Part shown: positions 1 to 12,100 of the stretch, in pieces
How the letters are laid out: each line of letters starts with the position of its first letter
Position numbering within the stretch: position 1 is the first letter of the stretch
Assembly: GCA_032158295.1 (NCBI GenBank)
Contig: CM063246.1
Location: 11,967,608 to 12,031,607, forward strand
Reading direction: 5' to 3'
DNA: 64,000 nt
Source of the DNA: Pycnopodia helianthoides
Taxonomy: Eukaryota > Echinodermata > Asteroidea > Forcipulatida > Asteriidae
Program-made: the position numbers and the translations under genes
Notes under the pieces: model-generated
Database searches by the model: none
The model's input: the letters and a program-made list of their open reading frames with translations, nothing else
Told to the model about the DNA's origin: nothing

Positions 1-504
1 TTTTACCCTTAAATAGCTTAAAACCCTCCATCTGACAGCCCAGATGTATTTTCCTAACCCTAACCCTAGATCATGAGGGTTGTCTGGATATAGGGCCGTC
101 GGAATATAGAGCAGTTTCCGATTGACTTTATCGAAAACCTTCAAAATTCCATTCCTCACACTTGCCTGTAACTTTGTACACACTCTATAGCTTTACCATT
201 GGATCAAAGTGTACCCAACCGCGCATGATAAGTGAAGTGTGTAAATGGTTTGGGGTGGTGAAACAGTGGGCTCCAGTCCACAATCTACCAGATGGTAGGA
301 GGGTCATATTAGATATGTCGTAACATAATCGCCTAACTTCAAAACTTGTAATGACCTTTTTGTTTTCCATTTTTCCATTTTTGTCACCAGGGTGTTTGAG
401 GCAAGACTTCTGTGCGACACGTATACACCTGAAGTAGTCACTGCTCTCAAACAAATAAAGTAAGTTGGAATACAAATTGGCTATGAACTCATTTCAAGTT
501 TCTT

Positions 505-735
505 CTTTACCACTTCAAGTTGGTATCGAAAAAACCTTTACAATGACAAACAATGGCAGCAGCCTGTCCACTCTTGTGAGCCACATTTGTATTAAAGATG
601 GACAATGGTCTTGAATCGGGGATTACACAATAACCGCTCCCAAAAAAGGGAGATTTCGAGCCTGAATTCAAGTACCATCTGTCCCTCTTGTATAGGGGAA
701 ATGAAGCATAGCACGGAAGGTGCATAGCTGTGCAC
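505..735 (-). repeat. Interspersed repeat, family G (copy 1)
   Basis: This segment resembles, in opposite orientation, the one at 38285-38490. Shared pieces include CCCCATACAAAGAGG-like and CTCCCTTTTTCC-like blocks. It probably lies in an intron of the plus-strand gene whose last exon starts at 1112. The rest of 1-1111 shows no other feature I can support. Confidence 0.5.
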
Positions 736-1111
736 GCTACACAATGAAATGTCCGGGTGAATATACATGTAAGCCCGTCAACTGACCGCAAAAAAAAGCG
801 TCTGTAGTGTCATGACGTAGACATTTTTTCGAAAACATGGCTTCAACTTAGGCTCCGGCGAAAACTTTGTCACTTGATTTTTTAAAATGTGTGGTTTCAA
901 GCAGACGACAGAGCCAAGCAGCCTAAGCCGGAGCCAAAGCCATGGTTTCTAAAAGGGCCCTTAAAGATAGCCTTAATGAACGTACACTTCAAAGCAGCAT
1001 CTCCTTTCATGAGGGGGTTTGTGGTTCACTTCAAACCCTAGTCACATCAAAACAACAGTATTTGTAAGGTCTTTTTTCCCCAACATGTTATTGAACACTT
1101 TGTCGTTGCAG

Positions 1112-1325
1112 ACACCATCTGAACAGAGCCATCCAGGAGAAAGACAAGGACGTGACCAGACTGAGTCAGGCCCTGCAGGCCTATCAGAGCATAGGCATGG
1201 GATTTGATCAACTCGTTAAAGAGTATGAACAGCTACAGGCAGCGATCGACAACAAGAAATGGGCACTGACTGAGCTGAAGCAGAGTCTGGTATCAGACTC
1301 CACCGCCGAGTGGAAGACGTACTGA
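1112..1325 (+). CDS. HAUS4: Last exon of HAUS augmin-like complex subunit 4 (probable), partial
   Basis: An acceptor (TTTGTCGTTGCAG) precedes an open frame of about 70 codons ending in TGA at 1323-1325. The first base belongs to a codon split by the intron, so upstream exons lie outside the window. The peptide is a charged helical coiled coil: HLNRAIQEKDKDVTRLSQAL near the start, then GFDQLVKEYEQLQAAIDNKK, and it ends in EWKTY. The spacing of FDQLVKEY and NKKWAL matches what I recall of the HAUS4 C-terminus. HAUS4 is a subunit of augmin, which recruits gamma-tubulin to spindle microtubules. The assignment rests on this one exon. Coiled coils are easily confused, so another coiled-coil protein is possible. 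The gene is convergent with CNBD1 (stop at 3158). Confidence 0.6.
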
Positions 1326-1817
1326 TCATCAACACCCCAACCCTGCCAAAATTCCTCTTCAGGAAGTTTTCCGATTGCAGGGGATTGTGGACAATATGCC
1401 CAAATAACAACTTGCTTTTCAAACGGCCAGACATTCCAATGTTATCCAAGGCCAAACATGTTGGTGTGAAGTAACATAAGAGTAGAGTTAGTGGAGAACT
1501 GAGGTCACCTGTGGGAAAGTGGGCCTAGGGAGGAAGGGTTAAGTTAAATGATATTGCAACCTCATACCCAAGGGCATTGCGCAGTATCAATTTTTCTTGT
1601 CAAAAAAACCCCTGCAAGGGAGACACTGGTAAACAATGCTTTTCAGCTCCTTGAATGACCTACTTTGCGCGCATACTTGTAACTAAACTTTTGAATGCTT
1701 GTAGGTCGCTTAGCATGTAAAATAATAATAGGCCTTTATAGTGCACTCTTACACTGAAAACAGTACATGAAGTGTAGTAAAACAAACAGGCTACATGTCA
1801 AAATATAAACATTTTTT

Positions 1818-1847
1818 ACACGATCGCACTTAAAAGTGCGATCGTGT
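1818..1847. other. Perfect hairpin, 14-bp arms
   Basis: ACACGATCGCACTT is followed after two bases by its exact reverse complement. It lies 0.5 kb past the HAUS4 stop in the 3' flank. It may be a transposon end or an RNA 3'-end structure. No function is assigned. Confidence 0.7.
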
Positions 1848-1892
1848 CACTCTTACAGTCACCCTAAACTACATACAGTTAAACATGTAGTG

Positions 1893-2235
1893 TGTCCTAG
1901 CCAAGCAGTTTAGTGCATGGGAGTCGAGTTTTTGTGGTTAAGTCATCAGGGTGTGTGTTCGAATCCCGGTCATGACAATTGTGTCCTTGAGCACGACACT
2001 TAACTATAATTGCTTCTCTTCACCCAGGGGTAAATGGGTACCTGTGAGGGCAGAGACGGTTCTTGTGATTGGCATGTACTTTGGCAGCACAGGCTGTATA
2101 TACTCCCAAGGGAGCTGAGATGGTTTAAGGAATGAAAAAATAAATGGCCCTGTGACCAGGAGTAATAAAGTTGGAGCGCCACAAGCGTCACTGGGTGACG
2201 GATTTGAGCACTATACAAGAAGCCACTACATGTAT
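1893..2235 (+). repeat. tRNA-derived SINE, family S3
   Basis: A B-box-like GTTCGAATCCC (1957-1967) is followed by a conserved body with GGTAAATGGGTACCTGTGAG and a tail resembling GCGCTCAAATCC / TATACAAGAAG. Related copies are at 24725-25025 (minus), 55840-56107 (minus) and 16660-16860 (plus, partial). A tandemly amplified relative is at 41400-41830. Confidence 0.75.
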
Positions 2236-3157
2236 TGTTTTGTTAAGATCACATTGTGTAAATAAACAACCAATGCATATTGCATAGAACAAACAGCTTC
2301 ACGGTTCAACAAGTTTTGCTAAAAGTAAATCAAAAATTTGTAAAAATAATTTATGTTAAAGGAAGAAAATGTGTACCATTTTAACATCCAAAGTATTGAC
2401 GTTTAAGAGATTTTTGAAACCAAGACTTCATTCTTTTAATAATGACACCTGGGAAGTTACAGATTTTAATAAACATTTATTACAGATTTACAAATATACA
2501 CATTTGTATACAATTTTTTATCACATAATACATTTAAAAAAACAGGATTTATGATACATGTGTTTGCATGATCTGATAGCTCCTACAAAGGGGCAAGGCA
2601 ACTTTCAGGTTGCAAAGGAAACTTCCGTCAGAAAATGTTAAAGTCTTGGGGATACATCATTTTGTACATAAACACGGACGCGCCCACACGGCTTCAAAAC
2701 ACAGAGCAACTGAACCCTAAAAACGACGCAGACGATGGAAACAGTGCAAGATCCGATTTAAAATGGGTTTACATCAACAAGGTTTTTTTTGTCAGAATTT
2801 CTGTATTCACTTTCTGTTTAGTTGTGAGTATTTAATAAATATGTTCTACATCACTATGTCATGCTGTCCTGTCAGGGTAATTATGTAATTCATTGAGGAA
2901 GACACTTAATATATGCATACATAGGGAAAAAGACAACGGTTTTCCCGTAGTTTTGTGTAGACAACCTTACGCTGCCGGCATCCAAGCAATGGCGGCGCAG
3001 CGTGCATTACTTGCACGTACGGATCAGTCTATACGTACAGTAGCTCTATGGTTCAAGCTCAATTACTTCACCACTGTCTGAAATCACCCGGATGTGATCT
3101 CAAGTCATTAAGCAGGCAGTTACAATCTTCAGTTTGGATATTTGAATCATTTCTGGA
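2236..3157. other. AT-rich spacer between convergent genes
   Basis: This is the gap between the 3' flank of the HAUS4-like gene and the CNBD1 stop codon. No credible coding exon or repeat copy was recognised. It presumably includes the CNBD1 3' UTR on the minus strand. Confidence 0.5.
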
Positions 3158-6100
3158 TCATTTCGTCGACCACTTCCCGTATCCAGGCCTGATTCCTTTG
3201 GTGTTGATGACATCAACGACGACGCCGTGCTTGAACTGGTTCCATTCTCGCTTCAACTCTTGGTCAATGTATTCATTGTGGATGTCATCCTGATTTTTAT
3301 TTGTTTGAAGAAAAATGAAAAACACAAGAATTATGAAAATTAAACAAACTTCAGTATTTAAAAGTTGTATTATTTGCCCTGTGGGCAAGCTTGATGTGAA
3401 TTATTTATCAGTTGTGAGGAATAATTATTATACATCATACATATTCATGATTGAGAGCCGATCTCTCACTGGTCCATTAACCATCACGTGCCAGATGCTT
3501 TTTATTTGTTTGAAGAAAAATAAAAAACACAAGAAGTATGAAAATTAAACAAACTTCAGTATTTAAAAGTTGTATTATTTGCCCTGTGGGCAAGCTTGAT
3601 GTGAATTATTTATCAGTTGTGAGGAATAATTATTATACATCATACATATTCATGATTGAGAGGCGATCTCTCACTGGTCCATTAACCATCACAAGCCAGA
3701 TGCTTTTTTTGTTGTATACAAAGCGCGCTTGCTAGTATTCACGCCAGGGAAAATGCGCACGCAGAGTAGACTGCAGAGCTGCCAACATTTGCATCTTGCA
3801 ATCAGGGAGATTTTGTACAATAATCAGGGAGACAATATTTAGAATTACACTCAAAATAACATGGAAAAAGTTTCCATAATCAAGGGAGGTTTTCAAATGT
3901 GTTCATCAGAACATGGAAAGATTGGTTTATTTTCAGGGAACTTTCTGCAGAACCAGGGAGAGTTGGCAGCTCTGAGACTTTCCCACGGGCAAGTCTGAAT
4001 GTACTATGCATGCACTTTACGAAGCAATCGTGGGACTGTTGCGTAGCACACACGCACATACATTGCCCTATACTAGCTACATACACGTGAAAAGATGTAC
4101 GCGTAAAATGTCACTGCATTTTCCAGAGCTTAATTATGCCAAACTAGAGAATATTGCGGACAACTGAACATGTATGAGGTATCATTTAGTAAAACGACCA
4201 CAACATGGTTTGAAGGTGGACAGTCATGATGACTTACCCTCGTCAGGTTACCATAGAGTCTCTCATTTGACTGTCTCAAGAGAGCTTTTGTTGTCTCTTC
4301 GAGTTCTGCAGAAAGAAAATGCCCATAAGGAAACTTTTGTAAGAACATAAAACATGACAAAGGATGTGTCCTATTTAATGGATTGTTGTTTTTTTTGCCG
4401 TAATTTTTACATGATGGAATTTAATAGACTGTCTAAAATATCAATGGTGTGGCTTTCTTATAAATTACCCTCCCTTGGCAATACTCATAAGTAAAAAGTT
4501 GTTAAAATAGGACTTATTTTATTTGATAATGAAGACTATTCGAATTATTTATTGAGCCCCTTATGTTGATCTAACCCTGAGGCACTTCACAGCCTTAAAA
4601 AAGCGTCTTAAAGAATATTAATAAAATTAATTAAAATTGACTAGCATAGCACAGAAAACACAAACAAATATACAAGTAAGTGTACTTGTAATAAAAGAAA
4701 GAAATGTAGCCATAAGGTTCATGAAGTTAAAATCAGCAACAAGTTTTTAAAAGAACCTTTTATGCAATACCAGCAGGTGATACAAACATAAGCTATTAAT
4801 CAGCCTGGACCTTAACAGTAAAAAATACTCGAACATCAAAGCAAGATATTCATAATCAAAGCAAGTTTTCAGAGGAGTTAAACACAAAATTGCACAAGGT
4901 ATTAAAAGGTATAACAAATTGGCAATACAATTAACAGAGACACAGTATTTTAATTCTTGGGTTGTTTTTAGTGCATCTTGATACGTTGTGTTGTCTATCC
5001 TGTTCGAGAGTGTGGCATAATTCCACTGTAAGCCACGCCCACTAAACACAAACTGGCTCCACTGATTACCAGAATCCAATAGGAGTTGCACTGAGCTAGT
5101 TTTTTCTTTGACGATTTATGCAAGAAAAGTTTGATAAGTGGACTTGGCTTTGACATACGTTTTTCAACGACTAAGCTCTTCTCAGAATTAAACATTTCTG
5201 TCATATGTTTCTGTCATGTGACGTATTGACTTACCAACAGGATAGACATTATAACTAATAATCTGAGATTTCTGATAGGAACTTGTAAAAAGACTAACTA
5301 TACGGATGTTGGTATAGTACCTTGTAGTCTCTCTGGTGTGATGATTCCCAGTTTGATGTCTGATGCAGTTACAATGGAGCACGTGATAGCCTCTGCATCC
5401 AGCACACTAATCTCGCCAAATGACTCCGCCTCCGTTAGTCGCCCCATCACAACTTGTTTCAGACGTTTTTCCTAGGGAAAAAAAACAACAACAAAAACAC
5501 CTTAAATACCCACCTTCCCTTTTTCAATAAAACCCTGAGACAAAACAAGACTAGACATTTGGTTGTATTGCGTCAGTGAAAGGTACATATCTCAGATTTG
5601 TAATATTATTATTACTACTATTTAGACAAGTTCTCAGAAACAAATCTACACAGCAAAGTAGATAATATACACATGGTGTTACCACAAATTAAATATACAC
5701 TGATACCTCACCATGCAATGCCTAAAAAATCACAACAATACAGATCAAACAAACACATCACGTAAAACAACAATAAATATGAAAGAATGAAAACCAGCAA
5801 AATACAAATATAGATAAATATTAAAAACTCTGTAGATGAAAGACATAGATATATACCGGTATACATGGTGTTACCGCAAACTGAATATACACTGATACTT
5901 CACCATGCCATGCCTCAAAACCACAACAATACAGATCAAACAAACACTTTACGTAAAACAACAACAAATATGAAAGGATAAAAACCAGCAAAACATTAAT
6001 ATGGGTGAAAAATAAGAATTTATCTTAGGGACGCAATAACCCGATCTTCTAGATTACTTATTACCTGACTGCCATTGGGCATTTTCTGAAGGACATCTAC

Positions 6101-9100
6101 TTGTCTCAAGACGTGGCAGTCTCCTGACTTGATGAAAGCTATGAAGGGACACAGGTAGCCCTCGCTCACCAATACTGTAAAGAAGAAATTACCAACATAC
6201 CATTAATTATGATATTATCATTATATACAATTCTGGTTATGAAATCAAGGATGCCTCATAAGTGAACTTTATCACTGTAGCTCGCAAGCCTGAGGAAACC
6301 TGTGAACAAGGGTGCTTGCTATGTGAACTAGAAACACCAGTGTTAACCCCTACTCCTCTATGATAAGTGGTATGGGTTTTTCTTTTTAAATTTGAAACAT
6401 GACGTCATCGCGGACATAAAAATCCAAATGGGTCTGTACTTTCCAAAGAGGAATTTTTGCGCCAGTCGATGAGATTAAATTCAATGCCTTTTTGATCGAG
6501 TGTCAAAATTCAGAGACGCACTGAAAATTCTCAGTACAAAAATGCACACAATAAAATAGTGGCATTTTACACCATTTTAAAAAGAGGTTAGAGTTTTGTA
6601 ATTACCTTCCCCCCCCCTCATTTCACTGTATCTATTGGAAAATGAGCGAATCGCAAAACTGAATTTGACCCTGGAGCCCTTTTTAATAATCAGTAAGCTT
6701 TAAGATTGAAGCTGGTCAATGATATTTCTGTTTTGAAAGTTACCAATCCTGTTCTTTGTTTACAAGCTCATTTGGGAAAAGAATCCGTCCTTTACATGTG
6801 AAAATGCTCACTTCGCTGTTAGGAAAAAATATAATTTCAACCAACCTGTGTTCTCTGGGAATTTTGTCCATCTGATGAGTTCAGCTAGTTTGTGAAGTGA
6901 CTGCCTCGGCCACAGCTGATAGCGTTTACACGCCTGGATTAGATTGATTTTCTCAGTTATGTGACGTTCTCTTATTTGCTACGAGAATAAAAAATAAATT
7001 TAAAAAAATAATAACTTATGTCCGCATGGATTAAATCATTCAGTCATCTGTTATTGCTAAATAAAATTACTACACCTGTAGGGGCCACACATTAAAGTGG
7101 CAGGAATTTAATGCAGTCCCAAACAAACGACAAAATTCACAGATAATGTTATGCCTAAACTAGTCTATGGTATGGCCTTTTTGTATACGACTACTCAAAT
7201 TGGTCTGGCAAGTGTATTAAATGATGGTTCTCCACCACAGTGCTTAAACAGATTGACTACATTTCTCTTTATTTCATTCAATCCTGTTCAGAAATTCAAA
7301 CTGTCAAAAAAGAGAATGTCTGCCGCCTACAAAATAAAATATCCCATAAAACTCATCTTGGTAGTAGTTGACATTAAATATAACAGCACACAATACAAAA
7401 TTCAAAGGGAACAGAGACAAATGCTTAATTCAGACAATGGTCAGCTTGGCAAATGGAAACACTTATCATTACATAGGCTTGCTTTCTATGTCACAGCTTG
7501 CCCCAAAAATATATATGATATTCAAAAAATGACTTTTCCGTTTATTGGAAAATGAAGTTGTTGCATCCATCATCCTGTGCAAACTGTTATTATTTTTATT
7601 GTCAATTATTATATCTTTCTGGAAATGAAACCAATGGATCCCAAAAGTGACTAGCGCAGTGACTAGTAGGCCTGAAGATACCTGTAAAGGTAGAGAAGAT
7701 GATGAAGAAATGTCAGTTTTACATGTAGGAGGAAAACCCAAATAGGAAAGAACCCACACAATCAGGTAGGGCTGAAAGAACTCAATCCACATTCAAGGCT
7801 CTGGTCTCGGATTCGGACTGGGGTCCACAGAGCTCGAACCGGGGTCCACAGAACTCGAACCAGGGTCCACAGAGCTGAAAAGCAGAGAAAAAACCACTGA
7901 GCCAACCTGAATGCCCTCTGAAACGACCCAACAAAACACTTACCTCTGTTATTCTCTTGTAGTCATTGCTTGAGATCTTCAAAAACTCACAGGAACCGTT
8001 TTGGTAAGAACTGTCAACACTCTGCAAGACAAGACATAGATAGACTTAAATATTTGAATGGTGTAAAATGTTCTGAGTATTCCCAGGTTGTATCGTAAAC
8101 TTGGGTGTGATCCCCAACTATACGGCAGTTACAAGTTGAACGGCTTCTACTCCAAACAAAAATATTGACGAATATCATGAAAGAAGTTCATCAGGCTGGT
8201 AAAATATCGACTTATCAAATGAATTTTCTACAAAACACAGCCAATACTCACGTAATTTTCGTTTCCCAGAACACGCTAGAGACAACAATCATGTGATGAA
8301 TTGGGCAAACAGTGCAATCTTACACAGGGAGGGCATAAATTAGACGGTGGATTCAGGAAAGTCTATGGATAAGGAGACGACGATTCAACTCTCAACAGAG
8401 ACGAGGGAGGGTATGAACTGTCACACATATGAGACCCCCTCATACCCCAAGTACCACCCGGGGAGGACACAATCGGCCAAACCACCATCCAGTGGCCGTA
8501 AGCAGGAAACAGCGCCACCAACCGACTGGTGTGCCTCGTTCTGAGGATGAATAGTGATACTAATCGAAACGTAAACAAAAATTACATGAGTATGGCTGTG
8601 TTTTGTAGAAAATTCATTTGATAAAAAGATATTGACAAAATAGGGAGACCAGATGTCATTGATTCATCAATGACATCTTACTACTCAAACCTTACTAGAT
8701 TGCATCACCACCATGCAAAGTTTCAAATCCTACTCAAGTACGGTGAAGGCTACATGAAACAAAGGCAAATTAACTAGAGAGAAGGTATTGGTTCACATTC
8801 CTCTTAAACTGGGATAGACTGCAAGATGGTGGAAAACAAGATACAGGCAGGGAGTTCCAAAAGTGCAGCAGTACGAAGGGAAAAAGCTATTTGAATATCT
8901 CACAGCATTGGCCTTTGGAACTGATACAGTGAAGAGGTGAGAAGATGTGGTAAAAGCGGGTGCCACGAGTGAAGGTTCCTACAGAAGGGACAACGAGCGA
9001 GGGACCTTCTGCATACAAACCATGAAAGTAGGCCTACCTGCAAAGGACCTGTATTTTTATTACATCAACCTCATCTACTTTTTCATGCACTCTTTCGGTA

Positions 9101-12100
9101 AACTCACTTGCTATTAGGTTCCTTCCCTTCCAGTCTCTCCAGAGTTCCGAAGCAGTCGCCAACTGTAAGCTACAAATACACAAAGCATACCACTTTTTCA
9201 ACGCTGTGCACAACATTGGTAATTCCAAAAAATAAACGATTTACACATAACTTACATGGTATAAAGGTTCTATTGTCATCTTACATTAGCCGTTGTCTTG
9301 TTTGTCTGTCAAGTCTTTTGTATGTTTAATAATTATTTGTGCTTTTCAGTATTTACTCTTTGCTTGTCTGTCAGAAGGTTAAGGAACAAAAGCCATGGCT
9401 TCACCTAAACCTAATTATTGTTGTCCTACTGCTTGTTACACACCGTATTATTGTTATTAAGTAATTGTTGATATTGCATGTACATTTTTGTCAGCCTACT
9501 TTACCATAATCATGTCACTGTGCAATTGAATGTAATCTTAAACTATGTACTTGAATTTTGTTAGATGCAAGGACAGCGATGAAATATATGTTAATAATAA
9601 CACAAATAAAAAAGATGATCAATGATGGAAAAATTTCCTTTGAAATGTGTTTTCATTAGGTGCTCAATAGGAGGCATGAGGTATCCCCCCCCCATGATCA
9701 AGGATTGATTGATTGGTTGATTGATAGATGGATGGATGGATTAACTGGATGGATTAACTGATCGATGTAAACAAACCTCAGGAACGTCTTTATCTGTGTG
9801 AACTGTCGTCGTCAGGATGGGCGTTGGGGAACGGAATACCCCAGGGTCGTCTCTGGTCCTTAGCCATGGCTCTGTCTGTGGTACGACTGCACCCCGTAGT
9901 ATGATGTGAAATCCATTGTTACCAAACACTGCAGTAGTGAAAGATAATATGATAAGAGTTAAACTGGCCATAAATAAACAACACTTAAAGGTATTGTACA
10001 CTTTTGGTAACAGCTCAAAATCAGTGTCCACATTTTGTGTGATTAAACGTATGCATGAACAAACAAACCTGTGAAAGTTTGAGCTCAATTGGTCATCGAG
10101 GTCACGAGAAAATAGTGAAAAGAGATCTTATGTGTTTTCTGTTTTATCAAATTATCGCGCGCGATAATTACTATTGTTTTACTCGTTTCTCAGAAACGAT
10201 AGCATTTTAGGCAGAAATATTTTAAGGAACCCTTTCTACCATTACTTTCTTTAAATCATGTAAGTTATGTGTGAATCTGTGAACATTGTTTTTCGATCTT
10301 ACCAATAGTGTGCAGGGCCTTTAAGCACATTTTCAGCTGCTCCTATGAATGTGCACTTAATATTAGTTATCACACAAAGGCGAGTGAAAATACAGCGTTT
10401 CTGCGTTCCATATCCAACTCAGCCGAAATATAGAGCACTTCTGCATCCTGTATTCTGTGATAACGAATTAAACTTGAAGCAAACTTCATGCGTAGCAATA
10501 CGCCTTAGAGCAGGGTTTGATATGGGCCGTGCAATATAGGCTGAAATCACACTCTTGTTGCTATGGAATCGACCAATCGGAATGGCTTCTGACTGGCACC
10601 CCCAAACAAAGATGTTAACAAAATAGTGAGACTGCCAGCATTAGGGCTAGATAGATCAGTTGGTAAAGCACCGGCATATTAATCCAAAGGCCCCAGGGTC
10701 AAGTCCTGCTCTAGTCAATTTGTCTCTGTTCAACACGAAATGATTTTAAAATCTACTAATTACGTTGTTATTATTACTTGAATTCAAATTAAAGCGGTAA
10801 CTTGTGTCTAAGCAAGTCATTGTACAGGTTATTAATCAAAAGGTGAATTCAACTCGCGAATGGATAGATAAAAAAAACTTTATTGTCCCACCGGGGGACA
10901 TTTGCGTGGCATTAACATACAAAGAACAATAAAGACAATAATAGTTAAAATGACAGAAAAAGAACAAACTTTAAAATGCTAGGAACCGTATAAACACTAA
11001 TACAAAAATAAAGCAGTATTTTGTAAGAAAAATCCAGCAGGAATAGTAACAAATTTAAGATTTAGCATTGTATATTCTAATAGCCAAGGAAAAAAAAGAC
11101 TGCACCCCTGGGCCCAATTTCATAGAGCTGCTTAAGCCCCAAAGCGAACTAATCACAATAAAAACTATGCTTACCAGAAAAAGAATACTAACTAAAATAC
11201 CATTTCACATGTTGCAAATGAGACTGGTATCATGCTTATTGTTGCTTAGCAGAATGTTTGGAGGTACCAAACAAGGCATCGAGCCTTGCTCTTTGGAGGT
11301 ACCAAACAAGGCATCCAGCCTTGCTCTTTGGAGGTACCCAACAAGGCATCCAGCTTCGCTCTTTAGAGGGATTTCCTTTAGAGGTACCCAACTAGGCATC
11401 TAACCTCCTTCTTTGGAGGTACCCAACAAGGCATCCAGCCTCCTTCTTTGGAGGCATCCAACTAGGCATCCAGCCTTGCTCTTTGGAGGTTCACAACAAG
11501 GCATCCAGCCTTGCTCTTTACAGGTACCCATCAAGGCATCCAGCCTCGCTCTTTACAGGTACCCAACAAGGCATCCAGCCTTGCTCTTTGGAGGTACCCA
11601 ACAAGGCATCCAGCCTTGCTCTTTGGAGGTACCCAACAAGGCATCCAGCCTCGCTCTTTGGAGGTACCCAACAAGGCATTCCGCCTCGCTCTTTGGAGGA
11701 ACTCAACTAGGCATTCAGCCTCACTCTTTGGAGGTACCCAACAAGGCATCCAGCCTTGCTCTTTACAGGTACCCAACAAGGCATTCAGCCTCGCTCTTTG
11801 GAGGAACTCAACTAGGCATTCAGCCTCGCTCTTTGGAGGTACCCAACAAGGCATCCAGCCTCGCTCTTTGGAGGTACCAAACAAGGCATCCAGCCTCGCT
11901 CTTTGGAGGTACCCAACAAGGCATTTCGCCTCGCTCTTTGGAGGAACTCAACTAGGCATTCAGCCTCACTCTTTGGAGGTACCCAACAAGGCATCCAACC
12001 TTGCTCTTTGGAGGTACCCAACAAGGCATCCAGCCACTCTCTTTGGAGGTACCCAACAAGGCATCCAGCCTCGCTTTTTGGAGGTACCCAACAACTGACA

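Noticed and set aside
46..69. CCCTAACCCTAACCCTA as a telomere end
   Set aside because: Only about two and a half units, flanked by ordinary sequence.
7151..7555. Plus-strand 134-codon frame
   Set aside because: Low-complexity AT-rich intron of CNBD1 with no codon pattern or homology.
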